The position numbers were made by a program, and so were the translations under genes. Under the pieces are notes generated by a model, which was not told the origin of the DNA, ran no database searches, and saw only the letters and a program-made list of their open reading frames with translations. Shown here in pieces: positions 19,140-27,299 of a stretch of DNA of 64,000 nucleotides (position 1 is the stretch's first letter; each line of letters starts with the position of its first letter). The stretch comes from WLMZ01 sp963732585 (GTDB lineage Bacteria; Actinomycetota; Acidimicrobiia; Acidimicrobiales; Ilumatobacteraceae): NCBI GenBank assembly GCA_963732585.1, contig CAVSZY010000003.1, forward strand, positions 186,001 to 250,000, written 5' to 3'.

Positions 19140-20291
19140 GTGCAAGGTTCGTCTGTCGCTGATCGTGAGTTTTTGGATGCCGCAGCGTTGTGTGGCCATC
19201 TCGTGCGGCCGGGTTCGGTCCACGCGTTTTTGGCTGAGCATCGTCAGCGCTTGTTTCCGGATGAGATGTTCGCCGATCTGTTCAGGTCTGGGCGTGGCCG
19301 TCCGTCGGTGCCGGCTGACGTTGTGGCGACGGTGATGGTGTTGCAGGCGTTGGAGGGCGTGTCGGATCGTGAGGCGATGGAACGACTCTCGACGAACATC
19401 GCTTGGAAAGCGGCGTGCGGGTTGGCGTTGACTGATGAGGCGTTCCATTCGACGGTGCTGGTGTTGTGGCGCCGCAAGATCGAGAACTCCGACCGTCCGA
19501 AACGGATCTTCGACATCGTTCGCCAAGTGATCGATGAGTGCGGTGTCATCGTCGGGAAGAAGCGTCGAGTGTTGGACTCGACGGTGCTCGATGATGCGGT
19601 CGCCCGCCAAGACACGATCACGATGCTGGTCGCCCAGATCGGTCGGGTCCGCAAACTGATCCCCGAGATCGCTGGTGTGTACGTGCGTCAGCACAATCTT
19701 GCTGGTGGCCGCCCGCCGTGCGATTGGGACGACCCCGCCGACCGGGACCGGTTGGTGTCCGAACTCGTTGAGGACGCGAACACTCTCGTGTGGTCGATCG
19801 AGGACCTGGTCGATGACGGGTTTGTGCTCACCGATACTCAGACCGACGCGGTTGCTTTGTTGGCGTTGGTCGCTGGTCAAGACGTCGAACCCGGTGACCG
19901 GCCCGGCCAGTGGCGGATCGCTCGGCGCACTGCTGAGGATCGGGTGATCTCGACCGTCGATCCCGAGTCGCGTCACGCTCATAAAACCCGTCGGTCCTAT
20001 CGTGACGGTTACAAGGCTCATGTCGCGGCCGAACCCGAAACCGGGTTGGTGACGGCGTGTGATCTTGGTGCGGGGAACGTCGGTGACAGCCAAGCCGCAC
20101 CCGGGCTGATCGCTGAGGAGCCAGCCGGCACCGAGGTGCTCGGTGATAGCGCATATTCCGCGGGCGAGTTCCGCGACCATCTTGACGAGCGTGGCATGCT
20201 CCCGGTCATCAAGCCTCAGCCATTACAACCAGCAGTGCCGGGCGGGTACACGCTCGATGATTCAACCAGCCGCCGCAAAATACCGCTTTGA
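19140..20291 (+). mobile_element. IS1182-type transposase, C-terminally truncated
   Basis: The transposase begins with GTG 19140 ('MQGSSVADREFLD'), followed by the DUF772-like region ('FPDEMFADLFRSGRGRPS', 'ADVVATVMVLQALEGVSDRE', 'AWKAACGLALTDEAFHST') and the catalytic part ('RRVLDSTVLDDAVARQDT', 'HKTRRSYRDGYKAHVAAEPE', 'VLGDSAYSAG'). The homology ends at 'GGYTLDD' (~20262). The normal ~100-residue zinc-ribbon and C-terminal part with the last acidic residue is replaced by unrelated sequence and a stop at 20291. The copy is probably inactive. It interrupts the ABC exporter on its left and meets unrelated DNA on its right. Confidence 0.85.
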
Positions 20292-20412
20292 TCAGCAGGG
20301 TCCTAGGCGGCATAACAACTTCCTTTCAATGAGAACCAAATCCTCACACATCAGAAGTCAACCAATCCAGGGGCAGACCCAATCCCTTGAATGCGCCACC
20401 AGCTAGCCCGAG
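20292..20412. other. Non-coding scar between the IS1182 remnant and the dehydrogenase fragment
   Basis: About 120 bases with lower GC than the surroundings and no recognisable gene or IS end. The missing transposase C-terminus and exporter N-terminus are not here, which supports a deletion. Confidence 0.4.
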
Positions 20413-21150
20413 CTAACCCAGCGTCGGTAGTCGCGGCGTCGACTTACCGGCCACGACGGCGGCCAGCGAGGCGACGGTCGAGCTGGTCATCAGAGGCTCG
20501 ACGCCTACCGATTCGAGCAGCGCCTGACTGGCCTGCATCTCGTGCAGCCGGCGTAGCGCGTGGGGCGAGGTTCCCTCCACGAGGCGGCGCAACAATAGCT
20601 CGTCGGCACGGCTGATCTCATCGACGAGATTGTCCCATAGCCACTCTGCTCGGTCGAGCTTTTCGGCGGCCCGCATCGCCTCGATGACGAGCGCGGCGAG
20701 CCCCTTCATCATCACGCTGCGCAGAAGTTTGCGTGTCGCCGCCTCGCCGGCTTGGTCGCCAACCGAACTCACCGCAGAGCCGAGCCGAGCGAACGTGGCG
20801 ACATACCGCTTGGCGCCGATGCCGGAGGCGAGTGCCGGGGTGCGCAGCCCTTTTCCTGGCACTGGCGACATCGGGGCGACGTCGACAAACGCCAGGCCGT
20901 TATCCGCACAGCTGGCCGCCAAGGAACGTTTGACGGCGGGGGCGCTTGTCGACAGATCGGCGTACAGGGCCGTGCCCGGAATCCGCGCTAGCGCTTGCGC
21001 CAACGCTGTCGGGGCGTCGTGCTGGGCGGTCAGCGCCAAGATCACATCGACACCTGCGACCGCCTTGCCCGGGTCGTCGGCACGCTCGATTCCGACCGGC
21101 GTAGATGTTGGTCGCGGATCGAAGCCGACGACGGTGACGCCCGCCTCGGC
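20413..21150 (-). pseudogene. NAD(P)-dependent beta-hydroxyacid dehydrogenase-like protein lacking its N-terminus
   Basis: About 245 codons of a 6-phosphogluconate/3-hydroxyisobutyrate dehydrogenase-type protein with a DUF1932-like C-terminal domain. Recognisable pieces are 'EAGVTVVGFDPRP', 'VILALTAQ', 'LYADLSTSAPAVKRSL', 'FVDVAPMSPVPGKG' and 'RKLLRSVMMKGLAALVIEA' (the helix carrying the family Lys). The GxGxxG dinucleotide-binding loop that should precede 'EAGVTVVGFDP' is absent. The sequence upstream in all frames belongs to a VapBC-type toxin-antitoxin remnant. The gene was therefore fused to foreign DNA by a deletion and is not expected to bind NAD. Confidence 0.75.
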
Positions 21151-21203
21151 GCGGTCGCTGGTAGCGCACGCACCGACACGCTGGTGTCGGCGAGCCAAAG
21201 CAC
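21150..21203 (-). pseudogene. First ~18 codons of a VapC-like PIN toxin
   Basis: A GTG at 21203 overlaps the stop of the antitoxin gene. The following residues, 'LWLADTSVSVRALPA', look like the first strand of a PIN-domain toxin with its catalytic Asp in 'ADTS'. The frame then runs into dehydrogenase sequence at ~21150. The fragment is short, so the call rests on the motif and on its position behind an AbrB-like gene. Confidence 0.5.
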
Positions 21204-21394
21204 TAGCGCCGGATCGAGTCGACGAGGTCGGCCACGTCTTCGTCGGTGACCACTGTGTCCGACACCGCGACGAGCACCCCATTGTGACGCTCGAGGCGGG
21301 CGGTGCGCCCTCCAGGCGCGACATGTAAGCCGTCACCGTAGAACGAGATGTCGACGATCGATCCGGCAACCAAACCGAGGCGATCTCGCAACAC
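21203..21394 (-). CDS. AbrB/MazE (VapB)-type antitoxin, shortened at the N-terminus
   Basis: A 63-residue product from GTG 21394: 'LRDRLGLVAGSIVDI' is the second half of the swapped-hairpin AbrB domain, and 'VLVAVSDTVVTDEDVADLVD' is the typical toxin-binding tail of actinobacterial VapB proteins. The first ~10-12 residues of the DNA-binding hairpin can be read upstream in frame ('KIERVPQ') but no start codon precedes them; the upstream region overlaps the end of the GerMN lipoprotein gene. The partner toxin behind it is reduced to a stub, so the module is probably dead. Confidence 0.6.
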   Translation of the reverse strand: MLRDRLGLVAGSIVDISFYGDGLHVAPGGRTARLERHNGVLVAVSDTVVTDEDVADLVDSIRR

Positions 21395-21407
21395 CTGAGG
21401 AACTCGC

Positions 21408-22376
21408 TCAATCTTCCAAGATCAGCGGGACTACCGTTTTGATGATCGGCGGGCACTCAGGATCGGTTCCGCATCCGCCTGGGTCGTAGGCCACCAACTC
21501 GATCGGCCCTGGGGGCGCATCGACGGTCACGGTCACCTTCACCGGGCCCCACAGGCCCCACGCCCCTGCCCACACCGGTCCAAGGAAGGCAATCATCTCC
21601 CCTGCGGCCCACACCTCCATTGGGAACTGGGCCTCGTAGACATCGCCCTCACCCGTGACCTCGAATGGGCTGCGTACGGTGCTGCCGGGCCGCGGCCAGT
21701 CGATGATCACACTCCCCGTGATCCCCCGGTTCATCAACATTCGTGTCTGCGGTTCGGTGAGCAGCAGCCCCTCGCCGCCAAGAACGGTAAGCGGGTCGCC
21801 GTCCATCAGAAAGTTCACTCGCTCGACGTTGTCGAACTGAGTGGCAGTGAACACGACCTGGGCGAGCCGAGCCTGCAACGACAACGTCCCGCCACCAGAG
21901 GCAAACTCCTGGCTGACGTCGACGGTCGCCAAACCATCAGCCAGCTTGACGCCCAGCAACCGAGTGCCAGTGGGCACCGCAGAGGCCAGACCCTGTGCTT
22001 GCTCCGCCGACGTGGGGCCGGTGAACAATGCACTGAGCGCGCCGCGCAGCACCGCCGGCGATCCAACCCGACGGTGAACGATGTCGAGTCGTTCGCCCCG
22101 CAAGACATAGATCTTGGCGTCGACGGTGCGTCCCTCGGTGGTCGTCGGAGCGGCCGTTGTCGAGGGCGCGACGGTGGTCGTTGGCGCAGCTGTCGTGGTC
22201 GTTACAGCCGGTGCTGGTGTTGTCGTCGAAGAAGTTGTCGTCGTCGCAGCAATCGTCGTTGTGGTCGTCGTCGTCGCAGCAATCGTCGTTGTCGAGGGCG
22301 CGGTGCCACCGGTACCACCGCACGCCGCAATCATCACGAGGGGTAGCAAAATCATCAATCGCGAACCGCTGTTCAT
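21408..22376 (-). CDS. GerMN-domain lipoprotein with C-terminal Gmad2-like domain
   Basis: A 322-residue protein with a lipoprotein signal ('LMILLPLVMIAAC' with the lipid-modified Cys), a ~50-residue Thr/Ala-rich linker, and a GerMN domain ('SALFTGPTSAEQAQGL', 'VDVSQEFASGGGTLSLQARL', 'VNFLMDGDP'). The C-terminal part ('WPRPGSTVRSPFEVTGEGDV') resembles the Gmad2 immunoglobulin-like domain that often follows GerMN. Such proteins are exported and anchored; Gram-positive relatives act in the envelope or spore coat and LpqB couples to a sensor kinase. ATG 22376 is chosen because the signal peptide follows directly. It diverges from the lipoprotein gene at 22463 with an 86-bp shared promoter region. 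Confidence 0.85.
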   Translation of the reverse strand: MNSGSRLMILLPLVMIAACGGTGGTAPSTTTIAATTTTTTTIAATTTTSSTTTPAPAVTTTTAAPTTTVAPSTTAAPTTTEGRTVDAKIYVLRGERLDIVHRRVGSPAVLRGALSALFTGPTSAEQAQGLASAVPTGTRLLGVKLADGLATVDVSQEFASGGGTLSLQARLAQVVFTATQFDNVERVNFLMDGDPLTVLGGEGLLLTEPQTRMLMNRGITGSVIIDWPRPGSTVRSPFEVTGEGDVYEAQFPMEVWAAGEMIAFLGPVWAGAWGLWGPVKVTVTVDAPPGPIELVAYDPGGCGTDPECPPIIKTVVPLILED

Positions 22377-22462
22377 GCTCGCATCATCACCCGCCGCCGG
22401 TGGACGGGACCAGGGTCCAAGGCCTCTATCCGCGGGAATGGGCTTGTCGCATACTCGCAGGT

Positions 22463-23836
22463 ATGAGAACTCGGAGCCGCGTCGGACTCGTCGTCTGCCT
22501 TGTGTCGGCGACCGCGTGCGGCAGCGGGCGTCCTCTGACCAGCGATTCGACCACGAGATCAACGCCGCCAACAGCATCGACAACGACATCGACATCGACA
22601 TCGACAACGACATCGACGAGCGTCGAGAGTTCGACCTCGGTGCCAGCGAGCACATTGACGACCTCGCCTGGCGACCCAACGACGACAACCGACGGTGGCA
22701 CATCCTCCACGGCGACGGACGCTTCGATCGATGACGGTGTCCACTATGCCTTCATCGTCGAGATCGACCGTGACGCGCAGACATTGACGTTCGATCAATT
22801 CGATCCCTTGGTCGCCGACGAAGAAGCGTGGGTGGCGACGATGACGATCGACAACGTCAACCAGCGCACTCGACGGGTGCCGATCTCCGACGACGTGTCG
22901 GTACAGGGGCTGTGCCAATCCGCCCAAGCAATGGAACCAATCATCTGTCGAGACGGACAAGACGGGCTTGAGGACGTCGCATCCGTTGTCTATCGACACA
23001 GCTACAGCTGGGGAGCGGCGCGTACGAATGATCTCGGCACCGGTCCGTTCCCCCCGGCCTTCCGACTCGACATCGAGGCCGAGAACCTGGTCCGTTTGAC
23101 GCAGCTGACCACCGGCACAGCCGAGAGGATCGGTTGGTCGATCGATCAAAAGGGCTGGCCATCACTCGCTGTGCCAGCGTGTTGCGCTTCGCTGAACGTG
23201 GGACCCGTGTCCGCTGAGCTACCCGCTGCGCTCAGCGCGACGCCTGCGTCAACGCTCTACAACGTGGAATACGACAGCGCAGCTTGGTCGCCAGATCGCC
23301 CTGACCAGCTTGAAATCTCGATAGCACGGTGGGTTCCGGGAGGTTGCAGCGGGGAAGACCCGTGCCCGCCGGACGCGGTAACCGTTTCGCCCGCGGGCAG
23401 AGCCGCCTACACGGTGCAACTCACCGACGACGTGGTCGTCCACATCTTCGGGTTTCAATGCGGTGCCGGTGGCCCGGGCGGAACCACCTATGTGGGCAAC
23501 GGTTCTGCACTCGCCTCGCTTTTGGCCAGGTTCGAGGGTGCCGTCGAGGAGTGGATCCGCGCATCGGTCAGGGCTGGTGCCAGCGTAGACGAAGCCTTGA
23601 CGCTGCTGTCCGGCTCAACCGGCGACTCGCCGTTCAGGGTTCCTGCTTGTCCGGACGGTGGCTACGGCGCCGCGACGTACGTCGATGGTGCCGACATCGG
23701 GATTCTCGTGCAGGGCTTCGGTGGTCCCGGCATCGATGGCCTACGCACAGCGGCACAACTACTCGGTGTCACTGCCTTGGCGACAGACTCCGACGGCCGA
23801 ATCCATCTCTACGCCTATGCCGGATTTCTTCCCTAA
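22463..23836 (+). CDS. Lipoprotein with Ser/Thr-rich linker, unknown function
   Basis: A 457-residue protein. 'LVVCLVSATAC' near residue 19 is a lipobox. Residues ~25-90 are almost only Ser/Thr/Pro, a surface spacer. The remaining ~360 residues form an exported domain of unknown family, with several Cys pairs ('PACCASLN', 'GGCSGEDPCPP', 'VPACPDGGYG') suggesting disulfides. The motif 'GGCSGEDPCPPDAV' resembles the end of the divergent GerMN lipoprotein ('GGCGTDPECPPIIKT'), so both may carry the same small Cys motif. The stop overlaps the convergent nuclease gene by 4 bp. Confidence 0.75.
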   Translation: MRTRSRVGLVVCLVSATACGSGRPLTSDSTTRSTPPTASTTTSTSTSTTTSTSVESSTSVPASTLTTSPGDPTTTTDGGTSSTATDASIDDGVHYAFIVEIDRDAQTLTFDQFDPLVADEEAWVATMTIDNVNQRTRRVPISDDVSVQGLCQSAQAMEPIICRDGQDGLEDVASVVYRHSYSWGAARTNDLGTGPFPPAFRLDIEAENLVRLTQLTTGTAERIGWSIDQKGWPSLAVPACCASLNVGPVSAELPAALSATPASTLYNVEYDSAAWSPDRPDQLEISIARWVPGGCSGEDPCPPDAVTVSPAGRAAYTVQLTDDVVVHIFGFQCGAGGPGGTTYVGNGSALASLLARFEGAVEEWIRASVRAGASVDEALTLLSGSTGDSPFRVPACPDGGYGAATYVDGADIGILVQGFGGPGIDGLRTAAQLLGVTALATDSDGRIHLYAYAGFLP

Positions 23837-25233
23837 GCCGTCGTGAGCAGCAGTCGTTCGCCTTGGTAGGGGACTACAGCGGTCCAGTCCAACTCGGTGG
23901 TCACCCGGCGCTGCAAGGCGTACGCGGCGTCCGGCTCGCCATGCACTACGAAGACACCAGACGGCTCGTTGGTAGCGGTGCGCAGCCAGGCGATCAGCTC
24001 GTCGGCATCGGCGTGCACGGAGAAACCTTCAAGGTTGCAGACCTCGGCGCGTACCGGAATGTAGCGCCCGTGAATTTTTATCGACTGCGCGCCTTCGAGC
24101 AACTGGCGGCCACGGCTGCCTTCGGCTTGAAAGCCAACGAGCACAACGGCGTGTTGGCGATGCGGCAAACAGCGCGCCAGGTGGTGCAGGACCCGCCCGC
24201 CGGTCGCCATCCCGCTGCCCGCAATGATGATCGCCGGGGTCGATTCGGCGGAGATCCGTTTCGACGACTCCGTGTCGCGAATCGCCTCCAGGTTGGGCAC
24301 CGAGAACAGGTGGTCATCGGCGCGGATCTCATCGCGGAGGTCCTGCGCGTCCTCCTGCAACGCGGCGCGATAGATGTTCAAGGCGTCGAGCGCCATCGGA
24401 CTGTCGACATAGATCGGCACACGTGGCAGCCGTCCGGCCTTGGCCAAGCTGTGGAGATGAAACAGCAGCACCTCGGTGCGATCGACGGCAAAGGCAGGCA
24501 CGATCACGCTGCCGCCACGTTTCACTGTACGGTCGATGACCTCGCCAAGACGATCGACGTGGGAGTCGTCGCCGTGGTCGCGGTTGCCATACGTCGACTC
24601 GATGACAATCCAATCGGCTTCGCCAACAGGGCGAGGTGGCCGCAGCAACGGATGATTAGCCCGACCGAGGTCACCGCTGAAGACGGTCCGGGTGACGCCA
24701 TCAAGCGTGAAGTGCGCGCACGCCGAGCCGAGAATGTGCCCGGCGGGCTGAAACGTGAGCTCGACCCCATCGGCCACGCGGGTCGGCTCGAAGAACGAGG
24801 TTGAGCGCAACTGGTCGAGCGCTTCCCAGGCATCATCCTCGGTGTACAGCGGCAACGCCGGACGGTGCCGAGAATGCCCGTTGCGGTTGGCGAATTTGGC
24901 TTCTTCCTCGGCCAGACGGGCGCTGTCGGGAAGCACCACAGCCATCAGCCGCCCGGTGTCATGGGTCACAAACACTGGCCCATGGAACCCACCTCGCATG
25001 AGCCGAGGGAGATACCCGCAATGATCGAGGTGTCCATGGGTGATGACCACCGCATCGAGCGTGGCCGGGTCGAGCGGGAAGGGATCCCAATTGCGCAAGC
25101 GCAGTTCCTTGGCTCCCTGGAAGATTCCGCAATCGACCAGAACACGGCGGTGCTCGGACTCCAGCAGGAACTTGCTTCCGGTCACGGTGCGCGCCGCGCC
25201 GAGGGCCACCAGCCACCATGGTTGCGTGGTCAT
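23833..25233 (-). CDS. Metallo-beta-lactamase/beta-CASP RNase (CPSF73/Ysh1-like)
   Basis: A 466-residue RNA-processing-type nuclease. The zinc site is 'HGHLDHCGYLP' near residue 60, followed by 'GHILGSA' and 'FSGDLGR'. The beta-CASP part starts with 'IESTYGNRDH' and includes 'PIYVDSPMALDALNIY' and 'GSGMATGGRVLHHL'. The RMMBL end has 'GFSVHADADELIAWL'. These enzymes cut RNA endo- or exonucleolytically in the cytoplasm. ATG 25233 follows an AGGTCTT ribosome site. Its neighbours are universal stress proteins and a release-factor-like protein, so a role in RNA or translation control under stress is inferred. Confidence 0.9.
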   Translation of the reverse strand: MTTQPWWLVALGAARTVTGSKFLLESEHRRVLVDCGIFQGAKELRLRNWDPFPLDPATLDAVVITHGHLDHCGYLPRLMRGGFHGPVFVTHDTGRLMAVVLPDSARLAEEEAKFANRNGHSRHRPALPLYTEDDAWEALDQLRSTSFFEPTRVADGVELTFQPAGHILGSACAHFTLDGVTRTVFSGDLGRANHPLLRPPRPVGEADWIVIESTYGNRDHGDDSHVDRLGEVIDRTVKRGGSVIVPAFAVDRTEVLLFHLHSLAKAGRLPRVPIYVDSPMALDALNIYRAALQEDAQDLRDEIRADDHLFSVPNLEAIRDTESSKRISAESTPAIIIAGSGMATGGRVLHHLARCLPHRQHAVVLVGFQAEGSRGRQLLEGAQSIKIHGRYIPVRAEVCNLEGFSVHADADELIAWLRTATNEPSGVFVVHGEPDAAYALQRRVTTELDWTAVVPYQGERLLLTTA

Positions 25234-25258
25234 AAGACCTCCCTGTTCAGATCGCCGG

Positions 25259-26431
25259 TTAGTCGGCCGGCTCGGGGACGACGGCCACTGGCGCCAACGC
25301 CCGTTGCAAAACGTCGGTCGTCGTTGACCCAAGCACTAATTCTTCGATCAGGTTGTACCGCCGTTCGCCGAGCACCACGAGGTCGGCACCGACGGCAGCC
25401 TCGATCAGGGCGTCGCTCGTCGCCCGCCCAACAAGCCAGGTGCGCACGTTGATATCGGGGGCGAACCCGCTGGCGATCGCTGCGGCTCGCTGCAGCGATT
25501 CGTGCGCTTCGCGTTCGGCCGTCTCGGCGATGGTGCCTCCGAGGGTCCCATCGGTGGACAAGTACCAGGCGCGAGGCCAGGCATGAACCAGTTCGAGCGT
25601 GGCGTGCCGACGACCGGCCGCGTCGGCGGCGAACTCGATGGCGAAACGGTCGGCGCTCGATCCATCGATACCGACGACCACCCGAGGCCCAGATCCATGG
25701 TCGAACGGTGGCTCCTCGGGAACATCGCGAGAACCGACGAACAGCGGGCAGCGAGCGTGGCGGATCACATGATGGGTGACGGATGGCAGCAGCAAGCGTT
25801 CGTGCGCCAGCATGCCGTGGGACGACATCGCGAAGATGGCAACGTCATCACGCATCGCCAAGTTGGCCAAGGCCCGCCCGACGCGCCGGTCGTGGAGCAG
25901 CTCGTAGCACAATGCGCCATGTCGCAGCTGAAAGCGCGACGCGACCTCGGCGAGGTACGCGCCGGCGTGCGCATCGCTGTCCAACCCTGGGCCGCGCTCG
26001 GGGGCCACGAGGTAGAGCACTGGCTCGAGCGCGGTCGCCTCGGCCAGTTGCAGCGCCGGCTCCAGGATCCATTCGCTGGCGATGGTGCCGTCGAGCGCAA
26101 TCGCAAGTTGTGAGCCGCGCAACGCAACGCAGCGCGGCCCGACGACGATCACCGGTCGATGGGTGTTGCCGATAACCGAGGCGCTGACGCTGCTACTGAC
26201 GGTCTCGACGAGTGCCGTCCGCGCCGACGACGCCAGGCAGACGAGCGCGCCGGATTCGGCGACCACCTGACCGAGCTCGCGTGAGACGTGCTCACCGCTG
26301 TCGATCGAGAACAGTTCGGCTGGAACGCCCATTCTGTGGGCGAGGTCTTGGCCGATCGCAACCGCCATGGTGCGCGCATCCCGGTTATCGACGGGGATGA
26401 CGACCTTGCCAGCGAAACTCTGAGCGTCCAT
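25259..26431 (-). CDS. Tandem universal stress protein (two UspA domains)
   Basis: A 390-residue protein with two USP folds. The N-terminal one (residues ~1-145) is degenerate at its ATP loop. The second (~255-390) begins 'RVVVGIDGSSADRFAIEFA' and ends with 'VLGERRYNLIEELVLGSTTT' and 'PVAVVPEP', close to the G-2x-G-9x-G-S/T nucleotide motif. Such proteins bind ATP or partners and help dormancy and oxidative-stress survival. ATG 26431 directly precedes 'DAQSFAGKVVIPV'. It diverges from the single-domain USP gene across a 91-bp region holding a dyad-like GGACTTTCGGCCC (26490-26502). Confidence 0.9.
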   Translation of the reverse strand: MDAQSFAGKVVIPVDNRDARTMAVAIGQDLAHRMGVPAELFSIDSGEHVSRELGQVVAESGALVCLASSARTALVETVSSSVSASVIGNTHRPVIVVGPRCVALRGSQLAIALDGTIASEWILEPALQLAEATALEPVLYLVAPERGPGLDSDAHAGAYLAEVASRFQLRHGALCYELLHDRRVGRALANLAMRDDVAIFAMSSHGMLAHERLLLPSVTHHVIRHARCPLFVGSRDVPEEPPFDHGSGPRVVVGIDGSSADRFAIEFAADAAGRRHATLELVHAWPRAWYLSTDGTLGGTIAETAEREAHESLQRAAAIASGFAPDINVRTWLVGRATSDALIEAAVGADLVVLGERRYNLIEELVLGSTTTDVLQRALAPVAVVPEPAD

Positions 26432-26489
26432 CCTTCCAGCATGAGTGAGTCCGTCAGCGCAGGGCAGGGAACCATGACCATGGCACGAT

Positions 26490-26502
26490 GGACTTTCGGC
26501 CC
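26490..26502. promoter_or_regulatory. Dyad GGACTTTCGGCCC between divergent stress genes
   Basis: The 13-mer lies between the divergent USP genes. A related 13-mer, GGGTCAAAGGCCC, lies at 28532-28544 upstream of the baeRF3 gene. Both resemble the GGGAC-spacer-GTCCC layout of DosR/DevR-type boxes. Assignment to such a regulator is inference. Confidence 0.35.
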
Positions 26503-26522
26503 TGCGAGGCGATCTCAGCGAA

Positions 26523-26972
26523 GTGCACGATGGAGTGGTGAAGATCTCTCGGGTTGTCGTTGGAGTCGATGGTTCGCCAGCATCCAGGCGCGCCTTGCGC
26601 TGGGCAGCTGCGGAGGCCAAGCAGGACGAAGCGTCCCTCGTCGTCGTTATGGCCTGGCACTATCCGGCTGCTGCCTACGTGCCGATGATCGCGGGCGCTG
26701 GCGAATCGATTAGTGCCATGCAAGCGGCCACACAAGCGGCCCTCGCTGACATCATTACCCAAGAACTGGGACCGCTACCGGACGTTCTCATCGAGCAGAT
26801 CGTGCCCTGCGAAAGCACCTCGCAGGCACTGATCGATCAGATGGCTTCCGAGACGCTGCTGGTGATCGGTCGGCGTGGGCGTTCGCTGATGCGCGAGATT
26901 CTGCTCGGCTCGACGTCACGCTCGACGATGCGCCACGCGTCGTGTCCGATCGTTGTCGTCCCCGGAGGGTAA
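26523..26972 (+). CDS. Universal stress protein (single UspA domain)
   Basis: A 145-150-residue USP with an intact ATP-binding motif: 'VVVGVDGSPASRRALRWAA' at the start and 'VIGRRGRSLMREILLGSTSR' then 'HASCPIVVVP' at the end (G-2x-G-9x-G-S). GTG 26523, 26535 and 26538 are all possible starts in frame; I list the first, and the domain is complete from any of them. The cytoplasmic stress role is inferred from family and neighbours. Confidence 0.88.
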   Translation: MHDGVVKISRVVVGVDGSPASRRALRWAAAEAKQDEASLVVVMAWHYPAAAYVPMIAGAGESISAMQAATQAALADIITQELGPLPDVLIEQIVPCESTSQALIDQMASETLLVIGRRGRSLMREILLGSTSRSTMRHASCPIVVVPGG

Positions 26973-26997
26973 CGAACCGCGGCGCGTTCGCCGCTGG

Positions 26998-27288
26998 TCA
27001 GCGGTCGGCGATCGCTAGCTCATCAACCTCGAGACGACAGCGCACCGAGTTCAGTAGATGTGCTTCGGTGACCAGGTCGCGACGCTCGTCGGCATTATTC
27101 GAACTGGAAATCTCTGTCCGCAACTCGCCGAGGTAGCTGGCTACCGCATGGGCGAGCGCGAGTCGTTCCTCGATCGAGACGGAGAGACGATGGAACAGAT
27201 CCTCGGGAGCGAACACATCCGTTCGTGAGGCGCACCACACTCGAACGTAACTCGCCTGCGGGTGGCTGGTCGTTTGCATGTCAGGCAT
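26998..27288 (-). CDS. Small helical protein (96 residues) in the stress group
   Basis: ATG 27288 follows GAGG by five bases and lies 12 bp after the baeRF3 stop, so it is the distal gene of that operon. The product is mainly alpha-helical with 'HRLSVSIEERLALAHAVASY' and an acidic C-terminus; no membrane segment or known domain is seen. I do not recognise the family. Co-transcription with the release-factor-like gene suggests a partner role. Confidence 0.6.
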   Translation of the reverse strand: MPDMQTTSHPQASYVRVWCASRTDVFAPEDLFHRLSVSIEERLALAHAVASYLGELRTEISSSNNADERRDLVTEAHLLNSVRCRLEVDELAIADR

Positions 27289-27299
27289 GGTTCCTCGAT

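Noticed and set aside
19111..20180. Minus-strand extension of the ABC ATPase frame across the IS
   Set aside because: The frame stays open by chance through antisense transposase sequence; ABC similarity ends at ~19115.
21207..21456. N-terminal extension of the dehydrogenase frame
   Set aside because: It reads the antitoxin gene in another frame and has no dehydrogenase similarity.
22110..22330. GTC/GTT-rich repetitive DNA considered as a tandem repeat locus
   Set aside because: It encodes the Thr-rich linker of the GerMN lipoprotein; the repetition follows from the protein.
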